Notes: generated by a model from the letters alone, not told the origin. A stretch of 64,000 nt of DNA from Ziziphus jujuba (GCF_031755915.1 NC_083384.1:5603501-5667500); one strand, 5' to 3'. Positions 45,620-57,919 are shown, numbered from the stretch's first letter. Made by a program: numbers and translations.

Positions 45620-47187
45620 ACAGCTTTATGTTGTCTGATGTCCAGGTACATGTTATTTATGGATATTATTGTATATAGATACATAGATTAATTTTGCTAA
45701 TATGGCATAGGCACCCACGATATGGTTTTCATATAAGATGTCTTTATCATAAAGTTTTTGTATATGATATTACCATATCAAATCCTTATAAATATATATC
45801 CATAAAAACACATTAAAATTTTTCTCCATGATATGGATATCTATAAGTTTTTAAATTGCAAATATATGTCAATTTTTACTCATAGATGACGTTTATTCAA
45901 AAACGTTGTTGTCTTTATATAGATATCCGCATCATAGAAAAATTATATATAAAGTGAGTTTTGATATAGTTAGAACTTTATAAGAGACTTATGAAGAGAG
46001 ACATACCATGTAAGATGCAACATATGAAATTTTTTTTTTCTCAATCACTTCTAAAAGAGTTGAATCAACAAAAAAATAATAACTAGTAGTGGATCCCATA
46101 TTTATGGGTTGTTATTTTCCGATTAGGTTTTATTTTTGGAAAAACCAAAAAGAAAATTAAATTGATGTGTCATCAGCAATATGAGACTGTTTTGATGCAG
46201 AAGTGAGAGGAGAAGAATCAGCCCTGGCAGAAGAGAGGAGAAAAAATAAAATAAAATAAAATAAAAAAAACCTCAGCTGAGTGTAAGATGCACTTATACC
46301 ATGTAACGAAAACAGAGTATGAGGTAAAATTGAATAGTTATTATTAATGAACAGTACCAGTATATATACACGTGATGAGCATAACTGAAAGATTAGGATA
46401 AGTATTATCCATAAGGTACAACAGTATCTACAGATAAGGGTAAGTACAATAACTAACAGAGACTAAGGAGATGAGAATGGTTTATCAGGAGCCACATAGG
46501 TGATGGTTCCCGTCCGCCCAACCCATAAATTATTCACAAAGGTTAGGTTGGCCGGCAAGACAGAATGGGCGGGGATTATTAACCAAGCCAAGCCTAGTTC
46601 TCGCCGATAGGCACTGGTAACTTGCTTCCAAGCCGTACCTTATATTCTTTATGTATCTCAACTCCGAGAATAGAAGTGGTTCGTTTTGTTTCTATATGTA
46701 ATTCAAGATTTTTTTTGTGTTCATCTTGCCGTTTATGATGTGAATTCGGCGGGTCATCCCCCCTCCCCTTTCTCCAATCATAAAGCTGCCTGATCCCTTC
46801 CTTTGTCTTTCATCCCCCTTGAACAGAATAAGTAAGGCCCTTTTCTTTCTAATTTAAAATATAAAATAGGGGCTAAACACTTAGTGGCAAAGACCTATGC
46901 TAAAGTGAAAAATAAAGTACGTTCAGGTTATGAAGTAAGGCTTTTCATGAATCTTAAAATATTCTTGAATCAATCTGTTGGATCCCTAGGTCATCCTAAT
47001 TAAATTCCCAGCTGAAAGGAAAATACACAAAGCAATCTTAGAATTAAAAGAGACCAAGATTAACTATATATTTATGCAGCCTTGGTTTAATTTTTGTGTC
47101 AAATTTCAAAATGGACCCAAGAAAAAACTTAACGTGGGAAATGGATATTGACTGAATTTTAATGAAATATTATCCAATATACATATA
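45620..47187. other. Central part of the metacaspase intron
   Basis: Non-coding. It includes repeated ATATGGATAT/GATATCCAT words near 45655-45945 and an (AAAAT)n tract near 46240-46270. A segment of mixed composition (about 46290-46850) without recognised coding potential could be a further insertion. No termini were found. Confidence 0.4.
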
Positions 47188-47358
47188 TACAGTCCGTCTA
47201 TGGTGCGGACGGTCCTCATGCGGACCATAGTATTAGTGACTATTTTTTATAGTATTGATGACGATTTTCTAAGAAACCATCGTTAATACAATGAAAAACC
47301 GTCACTAATACTGCGGTCCTCATGCGGACCGTCCTCACCGTAGAATTTCCGTACATAT
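47188..47358. mobile_element. MITE copy 2 in the metacaspase intron
   Basis: It starts ACAGTCCGTCTATGGTGCGG as copy 1 does and has the same hairpin body (TTCTAAGAAACC centre). It ends CGGACCGTCCTCACCGTAGA, an imperfect match to the reversed left end. It lies about 1.7 kb after copy 1 in the same orientation and is close to the acceptor of exon 2. Confidence 0.8.
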
Positions 47359-47814
47359 ATATATATATATATAGATATATGTTTGGTTTTTACTTCCTTT
47401 GGTAGTTGAGTTGGTTGAATTGAACAGATGATGATATAAGGGATATTGTACACCAAGTTCCAGAAGGTTGCCACATCACTATTATATCGGACTCTTGTCA
47501 CAGCGGTGGCCTTATTGATGGAGCTACAGAGCAGATAGGTAATAGCACCAAGCAATATCATCGACGCCACGTCAATGCGGCCTATTATGGTGGACACTCT
47601 GAGGAATATCCCTCCGGGTTGTTCCAGCATATTCAGCAAGAGATTGGACATTATTGGACGCATATTGGCCATGTGATCAAGATTAGATCTTTGGCCCTCC
47701 CAGCTGTAATAGACATATTGAACAAGAAAACAAGAAAAGAACACATTGATGTTGCAAATCTGAGGTCGACCCTTTTCAAAATCTTTGGGGAGGAAGTCAG
47801 TCCCAAGACCAAAA

Positions 47815-48230
47815 GGTTCATGAAGGACAAGGTGGTTGCAGAAGAAAATGGAAATGGAGGCAGCAAAGGGTCCCTGGGGATGGTGGGAAATAAGGCTCAA
47901 GAATTTCTGAAACTGAAATGGAAGCTTGGGAAGGCAACAACGGTCGAAAAGATCATGAAGGACAGGATGGTTGTGGGAGAAAATGGAAATGGAGGCAGCA
48001 ATGGATCTCTGTCCCGGGGGATGGTGGGAAGTAAGGCTCAAGAGTTTCTGAAACTGAAAGGATAGCTTGAGAAGGTAGCAACGATCGAAAAGATTATGAA
48101 GGAAAGGGTGGTTGCGGGAGAAAATGGAAATGGAGGCAGCAATGGGTCCTTGCCCCTGGGGATGATGGGAAATAAGACTGCAGAGTTTCTGAAACTGAAA
48201 TGGAGGCTGGAGAAGGAGGCTGAGCATGCA
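47815..48230 (+). repeat. Three tandem copies of about 135-150 bp in the metacaspase linker
   Basis: Units begin near 47821 (KDKVVAEENGNGGSKGSL), 47957 (KDRMVVGENGNGGSNGSL) and 48098 (KERVVAGENGNGGSNGSL). Each continues to a GNKAQEFLKLKW-like block, and the first two end KIM. Related single-copy metacaspases have one such Gly-rich segment followed by MVG..AQEFLK. The third copy leads into the normal C-terminal part. Confidence 0.9.
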
Positions 48231-48576
48231 AAACTTGCATTAACAGCACAAGTTATTGGTAGCATGGAAAAGGCTTACACTGTTTGAACTGGATCATCAA
48301 AGCCAACACTTCCTAAAGGTGGGATTCTGATTAGTGGCTGCCAGACATACCAAGTTTCAGGCGATGTTGCTCCTTCCAGAGAAGACGCTGCTCCTCATGG
48401 AGCTTTTAGCCATGGAATCCAAACCATAATTGCTGAATCTGCAGATGGCCATATTATAACCAACAGGGAGCTTGTTTTTGAAGGCTACGGAAATGCTCAA
48501 GAGCAAAGGTTTAGTTGATCAGCAACCTAGCCTCTACTGCAATGATGATCTTGTTGATGCTCCTTTTCTCTACTGA

Positions 48577-50693
48577 TCGATCATCCTCTCAAAGTTTCAG
48601 ATAAATAAACAAGTAGATCAAACACCTAGTTGTAGCAACGATCAATATTGATTGACCCATTCGATGTTTCTTAATTCTATGTGTTCATTTTTCATTCAGA
48701 GTTTCTCACTGCTATATGATCTTTTCATATGTATGTGTTAAACTAGTGTGTACTGCATTAATTATTTGTTTTCCTTTAAGGCATCATATATTTGTTTCTT
48801 TTTATTATTATTTGATAGAACCGCTTTCGGAGTCTTTTCGGACGTCTGAAGTGGTTCATTTTAGAGAAACATCACCAAACCAGTACCGAAAAGTTCAATG
48901 GAACCTCTTCATGAAATGGATACAACTCAATAGTATAAATAAAATATCATAAATGCTATTAATAAAATTCCTATAAAATCATCATCATAAGTGTCAAGGG
49001 TTCTAATCCAAGAAACAAAAAAAGAAAATGAAATAAAAATCATATATATTAGATTAATCCACCCGAGCAACCTAAGCAATGTAAAAGTTTAAAACTAAAA
49101 AAAAAAAAACAGCATAAATGATAAATCCAATGGAAGTATGCAAACAGGTTTTTGTATAATACATTAACAATGGAATAACGGCAGTGACAAAGATATAAGA
49201 TGAAGATACCAAACATAGTACGCAAATCCCATCAGCTGAAGCCTAGAAGAACAATTTAAAAATACAAAACTATAAGATAAATTTACTGAGTTGAGTAAAT
49301 TAAAAATATGAAAATAGTCATTTAGAATCCAAACATTTTCATTCAAAACTTCACTTTTACTCTTTTAAAAAATTCTCCCATTCAAAATTATTTTGCAAAA
49401 CTTAATTTATATCCAAAGCAATATCATAGAGAGAGTATTTCATAATTAAAGAATTTAAAATTTCATTAACCAATTGAAACATAAATTTAATGCTAGACAA
49501 TAATCAATATAATCATAGTTTTAGAAACAGTAATGAAATGTAATAAAACCACCAAAATATGTATATCAGAGATAACATATACAATGTACTATATGATATA
49601 TCTAGCATTACCAGATGGTGTACAACGTTCAGAATACAACCAGACAATAAAGAAATACACAGAAACTAATGTCATGAGGGAGTGGCATGCAATTTATCAT
49701 CACTCTGAGAGAATGACACATAACTCATCATCATTCTCTCATATCATGACAACTTCTTATCTTATGGTGACGAAAAAGTGGCATACAACTAATCATCACT
49801 CCGAGAGAATAGCACACAATTTATTATCATTCTCTCATATCGTGACTACACATAGGATAGCTAAGTCTGTGCACGGTTAGTAACATAAATAAAACTACTG
49901 GTACTATATGGTACATCCTTTAAAAACAACAGTGCAATATTTATAAATTATCTTTTCAAAATCATATTTTCTATTTTTCCTAAACAAATACAGTACCATA
50001 AATCAAAATTTAATATTTAAATCCAACCATTTATTTAAATACTCTAGATATTCAAAATCATCATTTCATATCAAAACATAAAAACCAACAAAGAAATACA
50101 TATTACCATAAATTATTTTTAAGCATTTTGAAATATGAACACTTAAACATGTGTAAAAATATACAATTTCAAATCCATTTTCTCAAAATTAATTATTTTT
50201 CAAAATGACTAAAACATCAATTCAAATAGCCAAATATTTAAATGCCAAAATTTCTAAGTTCATCATAAACTCATTTGCATTTAAAACCATATAAAAATCC
50301 TGTCAAAAGTCACATGAAATCATAACATATATATGTAAAAACATATATTTATGCATGTATACGATAAGTATTTATATGAAACCATGTATATATAATATTC
50401 AAACTATATATGTAATTGTATTAATAAACTCAAAAATTCATTTAAAAATATAAACCACTCGTAGATACCACTAATATGCATTGCTACTCCTTTGCAAGAT
50501 CACCTATAATCTCAGTACGGGTGTCTCTAATATGATAAAAATATTTCTTACATTCCAAAAATCAAACTCAAGGCATTCATGCAATCAGATGTCTTAAAAT
50601 ACTATATACAACTCTTAGATCATATGAATTGGATATCGAATGATCCAATTATACTGTAACCCTTTAGGATCTATACCTAGAATTGAGGTTTTT
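48577..50693. other. Non-coding, probably decayed LTR-like sequence
   Basis: No gene is supported. The segment 48818-48930 (CCGCTTTCGGAGTCTTTTCG ... ACCAGTACCGAAAAGTTCAATGG) resembles a transposon LTR start. The rest is AT-rich and similar in texture to the 3' halves of the LTRs on minus. An 88-bp direct repeat lies at 49678-49852. Confidence 0.35.
49678..49852 (+). repeat. Two-copy direct repeat, about 88 bp
   Basis: GTGGCATGCAATTTATCATC near 49682 and GTGGCATACAACTAATCATC near 49778, each followed by ACTC(T/C)GAGAGAAT and CATTCTCTCATATC. Within each unit, GAGAGAATGA and CATTCTCTC form an inverted pair. Confidence 0.7.
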
Positions 50694-51698
50694 TGTCAGG
50701 ACCCGTTTAAAATCTCTTCCCCGAACCCTAGACAAATCCTGATCCCAGGGAGACCGTACCAAACTGTCCTATGAAAAATTCGGCAGCCTCTCCCCTAAGG
50801 ATAAAACATGCCCAAAATTTACCTGCACGAAAATGCACTCCTATATACTACCACCTTATCCCTCCCACCTTACTACAAATAAATTCCACAAATGGCAGCA
50901 CTTTAATAACAAATTAGATATAAAACATATATACAAAGGAAATAATTTACTAAGTAAGCAACCAAAATATGCCATCATAGGTCCATGACCGCCCACACCA
51001 CCCACTTAGTGCTGCAAATCTCAAATACATTTCACATCGTTTTAAAAATATACCAATGTGTAATATAGAAGAAAAGATAAGTTAACCGTATATCAACAAT
51101 AATAATAATACCAACCATTTAATGCTAATAATGATATTAATATAACTTGTCCGAGGCTATCAACAGTCATCCCACATGCCCAGAGGCTATCATATAACCA
51201 CACCTGTCCAAGGGCTGTAATACTCGCCCGATGGCTGTCACTTGCCTAAGGCCTATCATACTTGCCCAATGGCCATATTTCTCACCCGTTGATTGTGATA
51301 CTTGTTCAACGCTACAGTATGAAAATCACGATAACAATAATAAAATAAAAATAAATAATGACAATAATAAAAATAATAATAATAATAATCATAATGATGA
51401 TGATATTAGTAATAATGAAAATAATTGTACACATAATTCTGATAAATAATAATTGTACTATTAATAACGAGAATAATATTAATAATAGTAATGACAATAA
51501 AAGCAATTAAGTATAATGTTAGAAAATCAGGTTATGAATAGATAGAATAGTATGAGGTTAAATAATATTTTAAATTCAAAATATATTATAAAATATGTAC
51601 TCGTATCAGGGGTACGAACGATACCCTCCAACATGCTGTGAAATCCATGCTTCCAGCTGTCGCCGGCACCCTGCTACCAATACAGTCTGGGATGGTTG
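50694..51698 (-). mobile_element. LTR F (B-type, minus), truncated by CACTA-2
   Basis: It starts TGTCAGGACCCGTTTAAAAT, the reverse complement of an LTR 3' end. Its far end (51601-51698), reversed, matches LTR B around 26875-26990 (TGTATTGGTAG, GGCGA(C/T)AGCTGGAA, TATCGT(A/T)CGTA). It stops exactly where CACTACTAAAAA begins at 51699, so CACTA-2 inserted into it. It carries the reverse of the B-type minisatellite at about 51140-51310. Confidence 0.8.
51331..51410. repeat. (AAT)n-rich simple repeat in LTR F
   Basis: Interrupted AATAATAATAA units with ATGATGATG; the Asn-rich and Ile-rich ORFs over it (51231-51449, 51312-51506) are by-products. Confidence 0.75.
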
Positions 51699-52570
51699 CA
51701 CTACTAAAAAAATGCCTTTTAAAAACCATTAATTTGGTTGCAAAACATCCAATTTTGGTCGCCAGTGGCTTTTAGAGACCAAAAAACCATGGTCACCATG
51801 TGGTCGCTTAAATGTCGTAACAGATTCTATTTAGTAACTAATATATGTTGGTTGCTAAATCAGTTGAGGTTTTAGTGGCTAGTTTTTAAGGATTTTATGA
51901 CCATAAATTAGTCTTTAAAACGCCTTGAATATTAAAAAGGACACCAATTTTAAGCTTTTACCGACCAATTATAAAATATGAGCAACCAATATTTTGTCAC
52001 TCAATGCTGTGTTGGTGACTATTTATGGTCACTTTAAGCATATATTTTAGTCATAAAAACTTATAACTTCGTAACCAAAAAATGTTATGGGACCAATTAT
52101 TAAAATATTCATGGCCAAAATTATGGTCACTAAAAACCGTATTCAATAACAAAATGTTCCAGTCATCAAAAGAGGTTTTGAACGACCATGTAGTTGGTTG
52201 CAAAAATATGGTTTTAGCAGCAATGTGATTTGGTCGAAGAATTTAGTTTCAACGACTTATTATTTGGTCCTTAAATAGTGTTTGAGTGACACATTTATGT
52301 GGTCACTAAAATTGTTGGTATAGTGGCTAGTTACAATTGGTGGCAAATTTTATTACTCTGTAACTATTATTTGGTCGTCGAGAAACCTTTCACTAATGAA
52401 TGTTATGGTTAATAATAATAATCATTGGCAATTTGAAATGCATTTTAATGACAAAAATATTAGTCACTGTATCCCTTTTTCACTGAATACCAAAATAAAG
52501 GGCATTATCAATTACCAATATTGGGTTTCTATAAACCTTTATTTTGGTATCAATTACCAATAGATTGGTT
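51699..52570. repeat. Subterminal repeats of CACTA-2
   Basis: Degenerate (T)GGTCRCTAAA / GGTTGCTAAA words occur densely: near 51803, 51852, 52028, 52125, 52302, 52370 and on the other strand. The motif shares GTCGCTAAA with the right end of CACTA-1, although the elements differ. No coding signal. Confidence 0.75.
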
Positions 52571-53372
52571 GTGAATTATGCTTATGAATGTTAATAAATA
52601 TTAATAATATTGTATAATTTCAATTATATGTTTAACCAAAAAGTATAAAACTGATTATATTATTATAAATTTCATTACATACATGAAATTGATATCACAC
52701 TATATTTACATTGCAAACACAAAATATTAAAGAAGAAAAAGCATCTGTATATAACATGAATAAAGCAAACAATATAATTTATACTTGTGAGATGCTACAA
52801 TGTAATTTGAAAAGCACGCATCAATATCCATGGTTATTGTAATTGTACCATAAACTGTATCAACGCACGTTTGTTGTAATCATACCATCTCATTCTTAAA
52901 TATAAAAAAACATTAAAAAAAATTGAAGACAAAATACAAACGAAACAAATTAGAAACAAATTACTAATTGATTGATATATTGGGGAAAAAAATGTGCATA
53001 ACTGATTCAGCTCCAATAGTATTCTATAATAAATATCCCTCACTTCCATTGAAATTCTCCAAGAACACTAAATGCATTTGTGAATATTTGACAAATAGAG
53101 GCAATAATAAAATTTAGGAAAAAAAAGACAAACTCTAAAAAATGCAATAATAATTTCACCAATAAAACATTTTTTATTAAGCCAATAACATTCATGATTG
53201 AGCATAAATTCACAAATGAAAATACATAATTAATTTTCAATCAAAACAAACTCTACACAAATATACAAGTAATTCTCAATCTAAAAATAACTTGCACAAG
53301 GTAAAACATTGAAGGAAATAGAATCACTGTTACTCTAAATATTATCATGAATTGGAATAAAAACAAATATAC

Positions 53373-53404
<32 letters not shown>

Positions 53405-54143
53405 TTATATATCTAATCCTCCTAATTCACTTTAAGAAATATCCTATTAGGATCATGTTCGGCACTGTAGATGTAATCAATTGCAAAAAAAAAAAAAAAA
53501 AGTACTCTTTTTTGTCATTAGGTGCTTGTCCAAGGTGATAAGATGGTGCAATATATTTTATTATGATGACACCCCTGTTTTAAAAAATAAAAGCATATTG
53601 GAATTGATGATGACATAAAAATAAAGAAATTATTAAGTGAGAATATAAATATTAGTAATTAATATATGAAATAAACCACATTCAAAAGACAGCGTAGGTT
53701 ATATTAACCTATAGTTAAAATGGAGCATGATCAGCATAAACATGAATATAAATCATTACACAAATACAACAGTATGATGAAGAGAAATCATTACATAAAT
53801 ACAACAGTACAAGTAATTAGTATATGCAAAGTGAAGGAACTTTCTAATATGTCCAAGGTGATAACATGATGCATTATAATCATATTGTGATAAAACTTTA
53901 AAGAATAAGAGTATATGTAAAGTGATGACAATAAAAACAAAGACGAATTATTAGCTGACAATATGAACATTCTGGACTTAATATATATATATATATGCTA
54001 GTAAGCTATATTAAAAAAGCAACATATAGTTATATTAAATTAGTTTGAAATGGAGCATAATCATCTTTAACATGAACAGAAATCATTACATACGAAACTG
54101 AAAAAAGGAAAAAAAAAAAAAATATATATATATATATAGTTAT
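52571..54143. other. Non-coding, 3' side of the TNP2-2 gene
   Basis: AT-rich, with (TA)n at 53376-53395 and 54123-54139. CAAGGTGATAA(G/C)ATG(G/A)TGCA near 53532 and 53858 and AATCATTACA(C/T)AAATACAACAGTA near 53752 and 53788 are local direct repeats. No gene seen. Confidence 0.5.
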
Positions 54144-57100
54144 TTATGCAAATGAGTCAGTATCCTCACCGGTTTCACCATTACTTAACAACTCATCTTC
54201 ACTATCATTGTCGGTTTCCTCATTGTACTCCCCATTATCTTCATTCTCTGTGCCACTATCTGCATCTTCATAATCTTCACTCTCTGCACCACTATCTGCA
54301 TCTTCAAAATCTCCACTCTCTGCCTCACTATCTGCATCTTCATAGTTTGTTGCACTCTTCAAATTAATTTCTATTGGGTCAATATCTTCACGATTAAGAC
54401 GTTCAATATCAATTGATTCAAATAAATTTTGAATGTCCATTGAATCATTTTCGTGATAAGCATCCAACTCATAAACTTCAAATGAATCACCATGATCATC
54501 ACCTTCATCTAATCGGTTTGGAAAATCCCACAGATGACGGTGATGCACCTTTCGAACCACTTTCCAATGTTGACCCATCTTGTAATCATCCATGTAAAAC
54601 ACTTGTTTAGCTTGTGAGGCAAGGACAAAAGGGTCGATCTTATACCAATATGAAGTGACATTAATGCTTGTGATTTGAAACTCTGTGATCATCTTTTTCT
54701 TTTTCACATTTGTGTCAAACCATGCACATCTAAAAAGTACAACAGAGTGTTTGGACCTATAGTCTAACACAAGAATGCCTTCTATTACCCCATAAAAGTC
54801 ACAAGATTCACCATCATGATCACCTACAACCCAAATTCCACAATTTTGAGTGACACGCCTATCATCACGAACTTTTGTGCGATATCGAACTCCATTTACT
54901 ACACATCCACTATATGATCTTATTCCATAATCAAGACCACATGCTAGTGAGTACAACTCATCAGTTACCATTGGATATTTACATCTACTGAAATATTTTA
55001 TCTGTGAAAATGTAATTTTAATTAATTAACAATACTTACATATCAAGCTGGAATTTTACCTTTTATAATTAAAAAATACATACCCTTTGTTCAAACCATT
55101 GTGGAAATTCCTTTTCTTGTACCTGCAGAATACTTGTGACACTCCTGTTTTGCAATAGTTTGGTGTGCTCACTGCAAAAATGTAATTTAATTAGAAGTAT
55201 GGATTTATAATTTACTTATTTTGAACTTCAACTAATAATATATAAGTTTTGGTTCTTACTTAAAATATGGCTGCAACTCACAGCAATTGTAAAGGATGTA
55301 CCAATGAGCTTTTTTATAATCATCATCTTTCAGTTCAACAAATTGAGGTTTCCCCAACAAGTTCACAGGTTGAGTGAATACTGACAAAGTCGAAGCAATC
55401 TGATTCTCACCATCTTTATTACGTTCTGGCCGACTGAATCGAGTTTCAATACCATGAAGGTACATTGAACAATAAATTAATGCCTCATTGACAACATAAC
55501 CCTCTGCTATTGAACCTTCTGGATGAGCTTTATTTCTCACATATTTTTTCAATGTTCCCAAAGCTCTAATAATGAATGAAAAATATCATAAAAATAAAAA
55601 AAAAGTACAAAAATAAAAAAATTAAAAGAATGTAAATTGATTGATCAACTTTAATAACCAAAGGCTTTACCTTTCAAAAGGATACATCCAACGAGTATGT
55701 ACTGATCCTGCCATTTTTGCCTCATATGGTAGGTGAACTGCTAGATGAACCATTATATCAAAAAAGGCTGGAGGGAATATTCTTTCCAATTTACACAATG
55801 TAAGTATTATCCCCTTTTGTAACATATCCAAGTCTGAAACAGATAGAGTTCGTGCACAAAGTTTTTGGAAGAACATGCATATTTCAATAATTGTTCCACA
55901 AACCTCTTTCTTAATGTAAGGTCTTATACCCACGGGAAAAAGTTGTTGAAAAAGAACATGACTATCATGAGTTTTCAAACCTGATATCTTACCATCCTTA
56001 ATGTTCACATTCTTTGAAATATTAGCAGCATAGCCATCTGGAAATTTGACAGACTTCAAAAACTTACAAAACTCATGTTTTTCATCCCTTGTTAATGAAA
56101 AACATGCCAAAGGTTTCAATACTTTACCTCCAGTTTCTTGTAAATGCAATTCTTTTCGAATATTCAGATCCTTTAAATCCATACGTGCCTTGTCAGTATC
56201 CTTCGACTTACCTTTGATGTCCAACATTGTTCCAACTATATTATCACAAATGTTTTTCTCGATATACATCACATCCTAATTGTGCCGAAATTTTAATTTA
56301 AACAAATATTCTAGTTGAAAAAATATGCTTTTCCTTGTCCAATTTAATTCACAGGCAGCACGTTTTCTCTTTTTATCCACATTGTTAGGATGTTTCCCCG
56401 ATCTGCTCTCAATTGTCCTATCTAACTGTTGTAATATTTCAGCTCCTGAAAACTGCCTTGGAACTAACCTTCGTTCAGGCTTTCCATCATATTGTCGATT
56501 ATTTCTCCATGCATGATTTATGGATAAATATCGACGATGTCCCATGTAACAAATCTTACTTCTTAAAGCTTGGGAAGAAGTGTCTTCATTACAAGTCGGA
56601 CATGCTTTGTATCCTTTGGTACTCCATCCAGAAAGTGTTCCATATGCTGGAAAGTCATGTATTGTCCACAACACTGCTGCATGCATTGTAAACCTCTCCT
56701 TTTTAGAGATTTCATAAGTGGTGACACCATTTGTCCATAGATCTTTCAATTCATTAATCATAGGCCGTAAGTACACATCAATGTCTTTTCCAGGTGCCGT
56801 TGGGCCTGGTATTAATAGTGACATCATCGAAAAAGTCTCTTTCATGCACTTCCAAGGTGGCAGGTTATAAGGCACTAACATCACTGGCCACATGCTATAC
56901 GAAGTACTCATGTTACTAAAAGGATTAAATCCATCAGTGGTAGCACCTAGCCGGACATTACGAGGATCCATAGCAAATATCGGATATTGTTCATCAAAGT
57001 GCTTCCATGCTTCTCCATCTGCTGGATGCCTCAATACTCCATTTGTGTTAGGACGCTTCTCTTTGTGTCATCTCATATCAATAGCAGTATGGCGAGATGT

Positions 57101-57919
57101 AAATAATCTTTGCAATCTTGGAGTGATAGGAAAATATCGAAGCACCTTTTGAGGGATCCTTTTCCCCTCAGTACCTTGAAATTTGTATCTCGGTTCAGCA
57201 CATATTGGACATTTATCCAATTCAGCTTATTCTTTCCAAAACAATGCACAATCCCATTTACAAGCATGAATCGTTTCATATCCTAATCCAAGTGCATGAA
57301 GTGTACATTTTGCCTTGTAGTAAGACTTTGGCAATTTAGTACCCTCTGGAAGTGCTTCCTTGAGAAGTTCAAGCAACATACTAAATGACTTGTTACTCCA
57401 ATGGTTTAAAGCTTTTATATGCATTAACCTGACCAAAAAAGTCAATGCAGAGAACTTTGTACACCCTGGATATAACTCGCTTTCAACTTCAGCAAATAAT
57501 CCTGAAAATTCTTTATTTCTATGATCTTGATCTCCAATGTGACCTTCATATGCATCTACATCAATATCCATGTCACCTGCAGCATCTTGCAATGCTACCA
57601 TGATATCATCATTATCATCTTCTTCCCTATCATGTTCAACAGCTTCATCATCTTCCTCAAAACCCATTTCAATACCTTGAAAATTCAATGCCTCTCCATG
57701 CTAAATCCAATTGTGATAATCTGGTGAAAATCCTTTCACCCATAAATGTCGTTCAACTACACTTATATCCTGGAAATACACATTCCGACAATATCGACAA
57801 GGACATCTAGTCCTATTATCTTCATCTAAATGATGTTTAGCCAATTCAATAAATGATTTAACACCATTTGTGTATTCATCTGATAGCTTATCATGACACC
57901 ATATCCATTTTTTTTCCAT
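54144..57919 (-). pseudogene. TNP2-family CACTA transposase, four nonsense codons
   Basis: The ATG at 57919 opens MEKKWIWCHDKLSDEYTNGV with the cysteines of RCPCRYCRN (transposase-associated domain). One continuous frame runs to about 55667: an acidic spacer, YPGCTKFSALTFLVRL, then Transposase_21 (VRLGATTDGFNPFSN, TIHDFPAYGTLSGW) and the DUF4218 start (DVMYIEKNICDNI, RWMYPFER). Stops lie at 57701-57703 (TAG), 57227-57229 (TAA), 57068-57070 (TGA, Trp expected) and 56276-56278 (TAG, Leu expected). Exons at about 55561-55259 and 55190-55085 follow. The last exon, from about 54985 to 54144, is an intact DUF4216 (YGIRSYSGCVVNGVRYRTK). It ends in three 12-residue acidic repeats of type YEDADSGAESED and an acidic tail. 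Only four point changes separate the big exon from an open frame, so decay is recent compared with TNP2-1. Confidence 0.92.

Larger units (their letters stand above)
45050..48576 (+). pseudogene. Type II metacaspase (MC4-like) pseudogene
   Basis: Exon 1 (45050-about 45396) starts MGKKALLI and reads [19 protein letters not shown], then HYSGHGSR with catalytic His at 45305-45307, then [16 protein letters not shown] roughly 2-kb intron follows (donor GTATGT near 45397). Exon 2, from about 47430, reads VPEGCHITIISDSCHSGG, with catalytic Cys at 47496-47498. It continues into LRSTLFKIFGEEVSPKTKRF, a linker, and the C-terminal LPKGGILISGCQTYQVS and LYCNDDLVDAPFLY. Stops lie at 45074-45076, 45263-45265, 48063-48065 and 48285-48287, and a frameshift near 48490. 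The linker is triplicated in tandem. Type II metacaspases are Ca-dependent Arg/Lys-specific cysteine proteases of plant cells. The catalytic dyad is kept, but the frame is broken five times, so no full-length enzyme can be made. Confidence 0.93.

Noticed and set aside
47283..48227. 314-residue minus-strand ORF
   Set aside because: It is the antisense of the triplicated metacaspase linker; its repeats mirror those of the plus strand.
51231..51506. Asn-rich and Ile-rich ORFs
   Set aside because: Translations of an (AAT)n simple repeat in LTR F.
54146..54367. His/Leu/Tyr-rich plus-strand ORF
   Set aside because: It is the antisense of the acidic repeat tail of TNP2-2.
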